In this document: piece by piece, positions 46,219-54,220 of the stretch | Position numbering within the stretch: position 1 is the first letter of the stretch | Layout of the letters: every line of letters begins with the position of its first letter | DNA from: CAYRUD01 sp964427425 | Lineage (GTDB): Bacteria > Chlamydiota > Chlamydiia > Chlamydiales > FEN-1388 | Assembly: GCA_964427425.1 (NCBI GenBank) | Contig: CAYRUD010000011.1 | Coordinates: forward strand, 1-64,000 | DNA length: 64,000 nucleotides | Direction: 5' to 3' | The notes under the pieces: model-generated | Told to the model about the DNA's origin: nothing | What the model saw: the letters and a program-made list of their open reading frames with translations, nothing else | The model's database searches: none | Translations under genes and position numbers: made by a program

Positions 46219-47646
46219 TTATTTCTTTGAGACTTTTTTCTTACTAAAGCCACCGCCGCCACCGCCGCGAAGGTTGAAGCCATTTTCTTTTGTATCGAAG
46301 AGCTTGATCGCTATTTTTTCGATCTGTGCTTTGGTGGCTTTCACTTTCTCGAGTCCTTTTAAAGGAAGGATGCCGACACGAGCGTTTTTATGATTTTCGT
46401 TAATGCATTTGTACATTTTCTGATTTATAGCGCGCTTTTTCTCGGTATGATTCATATAGTGGCGGTGTGTCGACATCCGCTGCCCAAGATGTGACGCATA
46501 TCCAATGTAAAGCTTTTCTTCAGTTTTCTTCGTCTTTTTGTTAAAGACATCACAGGCGATAACGTAAATCACATCTTCGAGCTTTCTTTCTGCTTTCGTA
46601 AGCTTGTCGTCGATGCGTCCCTTCTTATTGATAAAGAACTTTCTCCATGTAATATCTTCGAAGTTCTTCTCAAGCTTGTCTTCAATATTTTCGATCTGTC
46701 TCTGAGTCAGCTTTTTTGGCTTTTCTCCATTGAGGCGTTGAACAGTTCCGCCACCGCCACCGGAGTTAGTGTTAAAGCCAGTTATTACCGAGTTCTGCAC
46801 CTTGATGGCAGTCGTCTCATCTTTATCAAGCGATTCAATGCTATCTGATACTTTAATGACGCCGAACTGAAACTTCTCGGGATTTTTAGCTAAAGCTTGT
46901 GCGATCTTAGAGTACTCGGTTTCACCTCTTCTCGCTTGGTTTGCATCGCTTCTATGGCCGGCAGCTCTTTTTTCAACGTCAGACGCGGTAGCTCCAATAT
47001 ATCGCTTATCGCCGATCTTAAATCGGTAAATGACAGGCTTTCCTTTGTATTGTTTAAAGCTAGGGGTCAGGAGAACCTTGATATATTCTTTTCCTCTCAA
47101 AGTTACGACTTCGAAGGAGTAGTTTTTAGCAGGAGTCCACTTCGATGGTGAAAGAGGATTCGTGCTCGGTCTTCTTTGAGGAGTCGAAGGTTCTGAGACG
47201 GTGTCTGAGTAGTCGCTATATGTTGAAAGATTTAAGGAATCTTCTTGTGATGAGTCATCTTCAATATCGATTTCGAGTGAATAATCCTCAGACGTTTCAT
47301 CAATTTCGATAAGCGCTGTGTCATTATTAATATCGACAACTCCGTCGAATTCCTCTTCATGCTCTTCTACTTCAGCAATATCAGAATCGTGAGAGAAATT
47401 GAGAATACGAGAGGTGGCTCTTTCCTGAATTGGGGTGTCTTTAGCGCAGTCATCTTCTACACTGTTAAAATTAAGCTGGCGAGCAATTTCGCATGTCTTT
47501 TGATCGGTCTCATCAGCAAATATATCAGAGTGATCGCCGGACGGATGAAGTCCTAGTTCTGCTTGATTGTCATATGTAGCTTGACTATCGCTTAAAGCAA
47601 AGGAAGCTAAAGCGTTATATGCAGGGCTATTTGAAGTGGGAAACAT
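46219..47646 (-). CDS. Protein with two GIY-YIG nuclease domains and acidic leader
   Basis: 475 aa. Residues 1-165 are acidic and Ser/Thr-rich with no fold I recognise. Two GIY-YIG modules follow. The first (about 203-300) has VIY 205-207, YIG 216-218, Arg227, Glu277 and an Asn-rich end before a five-glycine run. The second (about 357-465) has VIY 359-361, YIG 380-382, Arg390, Glu443 and Asn458 before a six-glycine run. Both keep the Tyr, Arg, Glu and Asn expected for DNA cleavage. GIY-YIG enzymes cut DNA in repair, restriction and homing. A basic tail (KKKVSKK) resembles a nuclear-localisation stretch. A 9-bp palindrome lies just upstream of the start. Confidence 0.82.
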   Translation of the reverse strand: MFPTSNSPAYNALASFALSDSQATYDNQAELGLHPSGDHSDIFADETDQKTCEIARQLNFNSVEDDCAKDTPIQERATSRILNFSHDSDIAEVEEHEEEFDGVVDINNDTALIEIDETSEDYSLEIDIEDDSSQEDSLNLSTYSDYSDTVSEPSTPQRRPSTNPLSPSKWTPAKNYSFEVVTLRGKEYIKVLLTPSFKQYKGKPVIYRFKIGDKRYIGATASDVEKRAAGHRSDANQARRGETEYSKIAQALAKNPEKFQFGVIKVSDSIESLDKDETTAIKVQNSVITGFNTNSGGGGGTVQRLNGEKPKKLTQRQIENIEDKLEKNFEDITWRKFFINKKGRIDDKLTKAERKLEDVIYVIACDVFNKKTKKTEEKLYIGYASHLGQRMSTHRHYMNHTEKKRAINQKMYKCINENHKNARVGILPLKGLEKVKATKAQIEKIAIKLFDTKENGFNLRGGGGGGFSKKKVSKK

Positions 47647-47658
47647 AATCTCTCGTTA

Positions 47659-47678
47659 ATTACTAATAAATTAGTAAT
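47659..47678. promoter_or_regulatory. Perfect 9-bp palindrome ahead of the double GIY-YIG gene
   Basis: ATTACTAAT and its inverse ATTAGTAAT are separated by two bases, 13 bases upstream of the start codon. No T-tract follows on the minus strand, so an operator or leader hairpin fits better than a terminator. It also closes the lolD transcript region. Confidence 0.45.
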
Positions 47679-47732
47679 ATTTTCCCATAATTAATAGAGA
47701 GTTGTCAAGTTAATATGGTTTGATGATTAAAA

Positions 47733-48422
47733 TTAACTATTAACAAGCTTTAATTTGCCTTCAGTTAACATATATTGTGAAGAGCACAGGGAGGCGAGCG
47801 CGGGGTCATGAGTCACTAAGAGAATTGATTGAATAACTCCCTCTGAAAAGAAAGAAAACAGAAGCGAGATGATTTCATCAGCGGTTGACTTATCAAGATT
47901 GCCGGTTGGCTCATCTAAAAAAAGAATTTCAGGCGACATAATAAGAGCTCGTGCGAGAGCAACTCTTTGTCTTTCGCCTCCAGAGAGAGTAGAAGCTCTT
48001 TTTCTCTCAAGGTCAATAATATTCATTCGTCGCAAGAGTGTGCGAGCTTTATCTTCCCATTCCTCTTTAGAGTGGTCTTTTGGCCATCGAGCAATGATGA
48101 CCGGAGTTAAAACATTGGATAAGACATCTCTTTCATCAAGGAGATGAAAAGCTTGGAAGAGAAAGCCAAAGGATCGATTGCGTATACGATTAAGATCGAG
48201 TTTTGAGAACGGATTATCTTTAAAAAAGATTTCACCCTTTGATGGAGGCTCGATCCCTGAAAGAATATGAAGGAGTGTTGACTTGCCCTCACCAGAGCGC
48301 CCCATAATAGAGACGCTTTCACCTTTTGAGAGAGATAATGAGAGATCTTGGAAGAGGAGGCGATCAGAAAAATGCTTTTCAATTTCCTCTGCTCTTAAAA
48401 GGTGGGGTAATGAATCTTTCAT
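47733..48422 (-). CDS. lolD: Lipoprotein-release ABC transporter ATPase LolD
   Basis: 229 aa. Walker A is GRSGEGKST, the Q-loop LFQAFHLLDERDVLSNV, the signature TLSGGERQRVALARAL, Walker B ILFLDEPTGNLD and the H-loop LVTHD. The Q-loop region (FHLLDERDVLSNV) resembles LolD. It pairs with the FtsX-like permease upstream (33 bases apart) to extract lipoproteins from the inner membrane. The order rpmG, permease, lolD matches, as I recall, C. trachomatis. Confidence 0.92.
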   Translation of the reverse strand: MKDSLPHLLRAEEIEKHFSDRLLFQDLSLSLSKGESVSIMGRSGEGKSTLLHILSGIEPPSKGEIFFKDNPFSKLDLNRIRNRSFGFLFQAFHLLDERDVLSNVLTPVIIARWPKDHSKEEWEDKARTLLRRMNIIDLERKRASTLSGGERQRVALARALIMSPEILFLDEPTGNLDKSTADEIISLLFSFFSEGVIQSILLVTHDPALASLCSSQYMLTEGKLKLVNS

Positions 48423-48455
48423 TTGAGTCGACTTCCTACGATAAAATTTTGCGTA

Positions 48456-50309
48456 TTATCCGCTTCTCAATGCGTCCGAGATATCGATTCGGCAAGCTTT
48501 TAACGATGCGAGCCATCCAGCGAGCGATGATGTAAGAGATGTCAAAAATAATGTTAAAAGGAGCACGTTAAGATTGATGGTCTCTTTTTCAATGACTCCA
48601 TAAATGGCAGACTGGAGCACTTCTTGACCTTGAAGAGAGCTAAGGGTGTGCAAAATCTGGGGCAGAAAATAGAGAGTGACCGAAGCTGCGGCTATACCGA
48701 GCGCAGCTCCGAAAAGGCCAAGGATGGCTCCTGCCATTGTAAATATTGCTTGGATGCTCCTTTTAGATGAGCCTAGGGCTCGTAAAATCGCAATCTCTTT
48801 AGCTTTTGTATGAACAAGAATAAAGAGCATACAGAAGATGTTAGAGCTTGCGGCAGAAAGAAGGATGAGCGAGATAAGCCGAAATAAATTTTTTTCGCTC
48901 GAGAGTTGCTGAAAGAGATCTTTAGTTGTATCGAGCTCTCGATAGTTTATGAGTGTGAATATTTCTGAAGCTTGAGGGGTCTTTTCAATAACATCCTCTG
49001 CAGTATGAGTAAGCTTTACTAATGACAGCTGCTTTTCAGGTGGAGAGAAAATAATAAGAGATGAGGATGTAAAGGGGTCCTTCGCGAGGGGAAAGAAATT
49101 TGAGAGCGAATTGACAGCGGTAGATGAGACAACCGCAACCTTTCCTCCTACGGAGAGAATTCCAGTATCAAAAAATCCTGCAACAAAGATCGGTAGCCCC
49201 TTTGAAGATGCGCTTTTTTTGGTAGGGTCTTGTGAGGGGAGAGTCATAGTCCCTTCACTCATGAGAGCGACGCCATTTTGAAGAAACTGCTTTGGTAAAT
49301 ATATCGGGTATCCTGCGCGAGGAATATATTCGAGCGGAAGCTCGATAAGGGCATTATCAGTTACTCCCTTAGGCTCATAAGGGACGACTTCAGTACAGGT
49401 GGCAAAGGCGAGGAATTTCGAGAGAGGAACTTTATAGAGAGGAACTTTACCTGGCTTAGTTTCTTTTCCTAGGAGTTGAATCTCAACATCAATAGCTGAC
49501 GATAAGGAAGAGGGACTACATAATGTTGCTTGAAAAGGCGTTTTCGCTTTCGCATCAATACGGCTTTCCTTTGCAAGGGATCCTTCAGTGATTATTCCAC
49601 GGAGTTGGAAGGGAGCTCTTTTGTAGAGATTAAAAAGAAGGGGGGCGGAGTTGCCTGATTGATGAAGCAATTTTAAATAGCGGATGCTGGATGAGATATC
49701 CCAAGGGGTTATATCTAAGGTATATTGATTACTAGCAGGTAAATAAAAAGAGTCTCTTCCGATGAGATAGCCATACTGGCTGATTGAGTTGGTCGGTGTA
49801 TCCTCAGAGCTTTCATGTTGTGTATGTGTCTGGAGTGAGAGTTCTGCAACTATAGTCTCGAAGTCGCTTACTCCAAGGCCGCTCTTAAGGAGTCTATTCT
49901 TTAATTCAAGGGCAAGTCTATTTTTCGAGCCCTCTTGGACTGTCTTATGTTCATCGTGTAGAGAAGCGGAAAGTGGTTCATCAATTCCTTCTTCCCAAAC
50001 AAAAGGAGCTCTTGCCGAGAGATCTTTTATCCTTCTTACTCGGTATGAGCTGTTCATTGATAAGCGATCAATCATATTCTCAGGAAGATTGCGATAGAGG
50101 GTGGGGTTGATCTCAACGCGAACACTTCCAAGGATAAGTTGGATTTTCTCAGCCCATCTCTCTTCAAATTTCTCTGAGACGGAGAAGAAAACTAGAATTA
50201 CCCAGACGATGGCCGATATGGCGATCGTTGCTAAAAGTCCAATAATACCAATGGAAAAAGTTTTCTTTCGGGGTATGACGTACGAGAGGGCTGTAGATAA
50301 TTCGTACAT
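48456..50309 (-). CDS. Lipoprotein-release permease, LolC/LolE family
   Basis: 617 aa, longer than the usual 400 because the periplasmic domain between the first membrane segment (about 18-45) and the last three (about 495-605) is enlarged to some 450 residues. The C-terminal part has the FtsX-type EIAILRALGSSKRSIQAIF signature that contacts the ATPase. It forms the membrane part of the LolCDE-type exporter with lolD directly downstream. A single permease gene implies a homodimer, unlike LolC plus LolE in E. coli. Confidence 0.9.
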   Translation of the reverse strand: MYELSTALSYVIPRKKTFSIGIIGLLATIAISAIVWVILVFFSVSEKFEERWAEKIQLILGSVRVEINPTLYRNLPENMIDRLSMNSSYRVRRIKDLSARAPFVWEEGIDEPLSASLHDEHKTVQEGSKNRLALELKNRLLKSGLGVSDFETIVAELSLQTHTQHESSEDTPTNSISQYGYLIGRDSFYLPASNQYTLDITPWDISSSIRYLKLLHQSGNSAPLLFNLYKRAPFQLRGIITEGSLAKESRIDAKAKTPFQATLCSPSSLSSAIDVEIQLLGKETKPGKVPLYKVPLSKFLAFATCTEVVPYEPKGVTDNALIELPLEYIPRAGYPIYLPKQFLQNGVALMSEGTMTLPSQDPTKKSASSKGLPIFVAGFFDTGILSVGGKVAVVSSTAVNSLSNFFPLAKDPFTSSSLIIFSPPEKQLSLVKLTHTAEDVIEKTPQASEIFTLINYRELDTTKDLFQQLSSEKNLFRLISLILLSAASSNIFCMLFILVHTKAKEIAILRALGSSKRSIQAIFTMAGAILGLFGAALGIAAASVTLYFLPQILHTLSSLQGQEVLQSAIYGVIEKETINLNVLLLTLFLTSLTSSLAGWLASLKACRIDISDALRSG

Positions 50310-50442
50310 GAGTAAATACTCTCTTCAGAATGCTCTAGAGGTGAAAAAGACAGCGGCCCCTTCTAGAGTTTTTTTCATGCGTGCTATGATCTTTTTATCA
50401 ACTTTAGATAAAAATCGCACACATAGTTTTGATTCAAAGAAT

Positions 50443-50484
50443 AAAAAACCCTCTTGTCGCTGGAGTATTACAGTAACAAGAGGG
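50443..50484 (-). terminator. Rho-independent terminator of rpmG
   Basis: A 9-bp perfect stem (CCCTCTTGT / ACAAGAGGG) with an 18-base loop is followed on the minus strand by TTTTTTATTC. It lies about 50 bases past the rpmG stop, separating it from the lipoprotein-release genes. Confidence 0.85.
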
Positions 50485-50531
50485 AAGAGAGTTTTGATTA
50501 CAGGTATATCGAGAAGATATACTTATATTCG

Positions 50532-50687
50532 TTACTTCGTTTCTTTAAACTCTACGTGCTCACGGATCGTTGGATCATACTTAACGAGTGTGATACGCTC
50601 TGGAGTTTTTGTCTTATTTTTTGTTGAGTAGTAAAAGTAGCTGCTCTTGCTGCTCTTTAGTTTAATTCTTTCTCGTTTGCTGGCCAT
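50532..50687 (-). CDS. rpmG: 50S ribosomal protein L33
   Basis: 51 aa, starting MASKRERIKLKSSKSSYFYY and continuing STKNKTKTPERITLVKYDP, then HVEFKETK. It matches L33 of the zinc-free type (no CxxC pairs). A GGAG lies ahead of the ATG (AGGAGCCGCC). It is a single gene with its own terminator. Confidence 0.95.
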   Translation of the reverse strand: MASKRERIKLKSSKSSYFYYSTKNKTKTPERITLVKYDPTIREHVEFKETK

Positions 50688-50783
50688 GGCGGCTCCTGAA
50701 GTTTTGGAGAATTTGATGAATGATGAACATGTATATCAGATTCCCTAAAAAAGTTCCACTTTAAAGAGAACCTTCTTATCTAT

Positions 50784-51821
50784 TTAGCCTCCACTCGGCT
50801 CATGAAATGGAATACGAGTTCTTGGCTGAAGATCATACGATTCGTCCTTTCTCTCTCGTTTATATACATGGTATCCCAGACCCGCGATCATCGCCGCATT
50901 ATCGAGGCACAAAGTTGGCTCGGGCCAAAAGAGAGGAAGAGATACTTTTTGAGAAAGGCTCTGTCTCAGTGTTTTGTTATTTGTGACGCCGCCGCCTAAG
51001 AAAAGCGCTTTTGGCTTCCATTCAATAACGGCTTTTTCAATTTTGTTAATCAGATCGGTAAATGCTGTTTTTTGAAATGAGGCGGCTATATTCGATAGAA
51101 TATCCTCTGGTAAATCTCCACGCTTTTTCTTCTCTTCGAGAATCGCGTAAAGAGCCCCTGTTTTGAGTCCACTGAATGAGAAATGATATGGCTTCGTTTT
51201 CACTTGCCCGGCTTTTAATGAATAGGCATCAGGGTCTCCAGTAAGCGCCAATTTCTCTATTGCAGGTCCGCCTGGATACGGAAGGCCCATCATTTTAGCG
51301 ACTTTGTCAAAGGCTTCTCCTAAGGCATCGTCAACTGTTTGTCCGATGAGTCGATAGCTTCCAATGTCATTGATGATAATAAGGCTTGTATGTCCACCTG
51401 AAAGGACGACCCCAAGCGCTGGAAATAGAGAAGATATATCATCAGGGCAATTTGGAGACATCATCGCAGCATACAAGTGTGCTTCGATATGATTGACACC
51501 AACTAAGGGTTTTTTTAAGCTCCAAGAAAGAGTTTTTGCGGTATGAATCCCCACAAGGAGAGATCCTATGAGTCCTGGGCCTTCCGCGACAGCAATAACG
51601 TCGATATCAGAGAGCGTTTTATTTGCACTCTTCATGACTTGATCAATTGTTGGAAGGCAATCATCAATATGATGGCGAGAAGCAAGCTCTGGGACCACGC
51701 CGCCAAAGGGCTGGTGGAACGAGACTTGAGACGCTATGACATGCGAGAGGATTGTTTTGCCATTCTCGACAAGTGCTGCCGATGTTTCATCGCATGTAGA
51801 TTCAATTCCTAATACAAGCAT
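50784..51821 (-). CDS. tsaD: tRNA threonylcarbamoyladenosine transferase subunit TsaD
   Basis: 345 aa. TsaD completes t6A37 synthesis on ANN-decoding tRNAs with TsaB, TsaC and TsaE. The metal-binding histidines are in VNHIEAHL, the ATP-binding signatures in GIESTCDETSAAL at the start, SGGHTSL and GGGVTNN. Length is typical. It is on the minus strand, separated from rpmG by about 95 bases. Confidence 0.96.
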   Translation of the reverse strand: MLVLGIESTCDETSAALVENGKTILSHVIASQVSFHQPFGGVVPELASRHHIDDCLPTIDQVMKSANKTLSDIDVIAVAEGPGLIGSLLVGIHTAKTLSWSLKKPLVGVNHIEAHLYAAMMSPNCPDDISSLFPALGVVLSGGHTSLIIINDIGSYRLIGQTVDDALGEAFDKVAKMMGLPYPGGPAIEKLALTGDPDAYSLKAGQVKTKPYHFSFSGLKTGALYAILEEKKKRGDLPEDILSNIAASFQKTAFTDLINKIEKAVIEWKPKALFLGGGVTNNKTLRQSLSQKVSLPLFWPEPTLCLDNAAMIAGLGYHVYKRERKDESYDLQPRTRIPFHEPSGG

Positions 51822-51901
51822 GAGAAGAGGAAGCTTTGTTTTGTAAGTGATTGAATAATCTGTTTGAAAAGAAAGAGAGAATATTACTCTTTCTTAGAGA
51901 A

Positions 51902-51927
51902 AAAGGCAGCTATTAAAAGAGCTGCCT
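51902..51927 (-). terminator. Rho-independent terminator of pgl
   Basis: A 9-bp perfect stem (AAGGCAGCT / AGCTGCCTT) with an 8-base loop is followed on the minus strand by TTTCTCT. It lies just past the pgl stop at 51944. Confidence 0.8.
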
Positions 51928-51943
51928 TCTCGTGAGTAATAAA

Positions 51944-52690
51944 TCAGAGGCCTAATCCGTAGGCAGCTTTCCTATCGACGATGTAATAGGCAGGAGATGT
52001 TGGCGTTCCTATTCGTTGAGCCGGACACTCTTCAAAGTTAGGTTCTCCAAAGAGGATTCGCTTTAAAGCTTTTGACTTTCCTCTACCGATTGCAAGAACA
52101 TAGACTGATCTCGCAAGATCGATAGCCGGAAATGTCATGGTGATTCGCCAAGTGTCTTTTTGCGGGACGTGATTTGCGACAAATAGCCTTTCTTTCTCAT
52201 GGAGAGCTTGCGTCTTTGGAAAGAGAGAGGCAGTGTGGCAATCATCACCAATGCCTAAGAGAACCATGTCAAAGCGTCCGCCTTGGCATGACTTTCTCAT
52301 TACCTTTTCGTATTCTTCGGCGGATTTATCTAAGTTTTCGCAGTCTGCGACGATCCGATGCCTTTTTGCTTGATTCAGCGGCGGATTCAGAAAATACTGC
52401 GATGCTTGGCCATAGTTGCTATCTGGGTGATCAATTCCGACGGGTCTCTCATCTCCCCAGAACAGGTCGAGGAGTGACCAATTCACAGACAGAGCTTGTG
52501 GAGGCTCTTTTAAAATTTCATAAAGTCTGAGCGGGGTATTGCCGCCAGAGAGTGCTGCAGTAAATGAAGCCCTTGCAGCAATCGATTTTTTGGCTTCTTC
52601 GATGAAGGTCTGAGCTGCGAACTCATATGCTTCATCTTCTGTCTTAGCAACAAAAACTTGTCGTCGATCGTCGACTGTCACTCGTTTCAT
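51944..52690 (-). CDS. pgl: 6-phosphogluconolactonase (DevB type)
   Basis: 248 aa. It hydrolyses 6-phosphogluconolactone, step two of the oxidative pentose phosphate pathway. Signatures are LSGGNTPLRLYEIL near residue 46, the WSLLDLFWGDERPVGIDHPDSN region (landmarks FWGDERPV and DHPDSNYGQA) and LLGIGDDCHTASLFP. It is the last gene of a zwf, opcA, pgl cluster on the minus strand. Confidence 0.96.
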   Translation of the reverse strand: MKRVTVDDRRQVFVAKTEDEAYEFAAQTFIEEAKKSIAARASFTAALSGGNTPLRLYEILKEPPQALSVNWSLLDLFWGDERPVGIDHPDSNYGQASQYFLNPPLNQAKRHRIVADCENLDKSAEEYEKVMRKSCQGGRFDMVLLGIGDDCHTASLFPKTQALHEKERLFVANHVPQKDTWRITMTFPAIDLARSVYVLAIGRGKSKALKRILFGEPNFEECPAQRIGTPTSPAYYIVDRKAAYGLGL

Positions 52691-52873
52691 AGTTTTTCGA
52701 CCAATCTCTCGGTGTGTGGGTAGCTAGGTTGTAGTATATCTTCTTATTACCATGCAATGGTAATTCGCTCGGATCTTATTCAAAGCACTCAGGGTAAAAC
52801 CTTCGCACCCAAGACTTTCAGTTTGAATCTTACCTTATAAATGCTTAAAAAAAGAGATCCATTCCTTAAGTTA

Positions 52874-52906
52874 TACATTGAGAAAAGAAGCTTTTTTCTC
52901 AATGTA
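52874..52906. terminator. Hairpin between opcA and pgl
   Basis: A 13-bp perfect stem (TACATTGAGAAAA / TTTTCTCAATGTA) with a 7-base loop lies in the 237-base gap between opcA and pgl. There is no T-tract after it on the minus strand, so it may attenuate, stabilise or only partly terminate the transcript. Confidence 0.5.
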
Positions 52907-52927
52907 CGCTGAGAAAGGAGCCTCTCT

Positions 52928-54082
52928 TTAATGAGCATGATGGCTTTTTTTCCACTCTGGAGCAAAAAATTGCTTCAAGGTGTCTATATAGTGAACATCT
53001 TCTTGTGGTCGAGTAAAGAGTTCATTGCCGAGAAGGTGGCCTCTTTGAAAACTTCCGACAAAGATGACAAATGGCATCTCGCAACGATCTGGTGTCGACG
53101 AATGAACGACAATATGTCGATCATCTTGCTCATAGCTAATAAGGTAGTGGGTCTCATCAGCACCTGCAATTTCAAGTGAGAGGATTCCTCCTTCCTCAAC
53201 TACTGCAGAATCAAATGGCGTAATGTCGAAAGAGAGCGGTCCTGCATCGTGAGAAAAAGAGATATGGAATTTATCATCCTTTTCTTCCATAGAGACCATT
53301 CTCCAGTCAAGACACTGTGAGAGCCATGCTTGCAAGTAGATCGCTTGGGAGTCTTTGCGGATATTCACTTTCTTTGAGGGGTGTTTGGAATATCTTAAAC
53401 TGATACTTGTAGCTTGCTTAATGTGTTTGATCTTCTCTTTATCATCAAAGATTCTAAAGATAGCTTCTCTCCAGGGTTTCAACTTAATCCAGTTAATGTC
53501 TACATATTTTTTGAGGTGGAGAGAGGAAAGGATTTCTTGAGCGAAGGCAGGGTAGCCACTCATTGAATCTGGCTCAAAGATGATCTTTGTCACACTGTTA
53601 AGAAGAGGTCCTAAAAATTGCTCACATTGTGATGGCCTATCGTTTGCAATAACGTAGAGCGGAAGATCAGGGACGATTTCAGGAAGAAGCGAGAAAGGCA
53701 CTCTATGCATTTGATCAGGCGATGATGTTATCGTAATCACTTCCCCGATAAATGTATTAGGAGCTCCATTGGCGCTATTTTTATACATTGTTCTCTCAAC
53801 ATGAAACGAGTCACTTGTCGTTGGCTCAATTGATGTTAAGATGATTTTACAAGGATATTTCTTTGCGATCAAACGAACGAGTTCATGGCAATGGATGGAT
53901 TGCTCAAAGTTTTTTGCGTATGCCAAGAGTGTGAAGAGGCAAGCCTTTGAACCCCCTAAATGGCCGGAATTGTTTCCAAGCGAAGTCAAAGGTGTTGTAG
54001 TGCCCGACGTTGTAGTGCTCGAGGACGAGGCTTCGTTTGCGCCTGGAAGAATTGCGACAAAATCATCGTCAAATAGTTGCAT
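52928..54082 (-). CDS. opcA: OpcA-like glucose-6-phosphate dehydrogenase assembly protein
   Basis: 384 aa. OpcA promotes assembly and redox control of G6PDH in cyanobacteria and actinobacteria. Here the gene lies between zwf and pgl. Family-like parts are the ACLFTLLAYAKN start after a Ser/Thr-rich leader of about 45 residues, LVRLIAKKYPCKIIL, the LLPEIVPDLPLYV block and KLKPWREAIFRIFDD. Without a search the call rests on these matches plus the gene's position. Confidence 0.78.
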   Translation of the reverse strand: MQLFDDDFVAILPGANEASSSSTTTSGTTTPLTSLGNNSGHLGGSKACLFTLLAYAKNFEQSIHCHELVRLIAKKYPCKIILTSIEPTTSDSFHVERTMYKNSANGAPNTFIGEVITITSSPDQMHRVPFSLLPEIVPDLPLYVIANDRPSQCEQFLGPLLNSVTKIIFEPDSMSGYPAFAQEILSSLHLKKYVDINWIKLKPWREAIFRIFDDKEKIKHIKQATSISLRYSKHPSKKVNIRKDSQAIYLQAWLSQCLDWRMVSMEEKDDKFHISFSHDAGPLSFDITPFDSAVVEEGGILSLEIAGADETHYLISYEQDDRHIVVHSSTPDRCEMPFVIFVGSFQRGHLLGNELFTRPQEDVHYIDTLKQFFAPEWKKSHHAH

Positions 54083-54220
54083 GGCTTTAATAATTCCGTT
54101 TTTCTCTCTAAAGACTCTTATACGTATCCTTTAAAAGGACTTTTCTTTCACGTTCCGCGTATTTCCAACTCATGCGGTTATGAAGTCAGCGGGCATCTAG
54201 GATTGAGATGCCCCTCTCAA

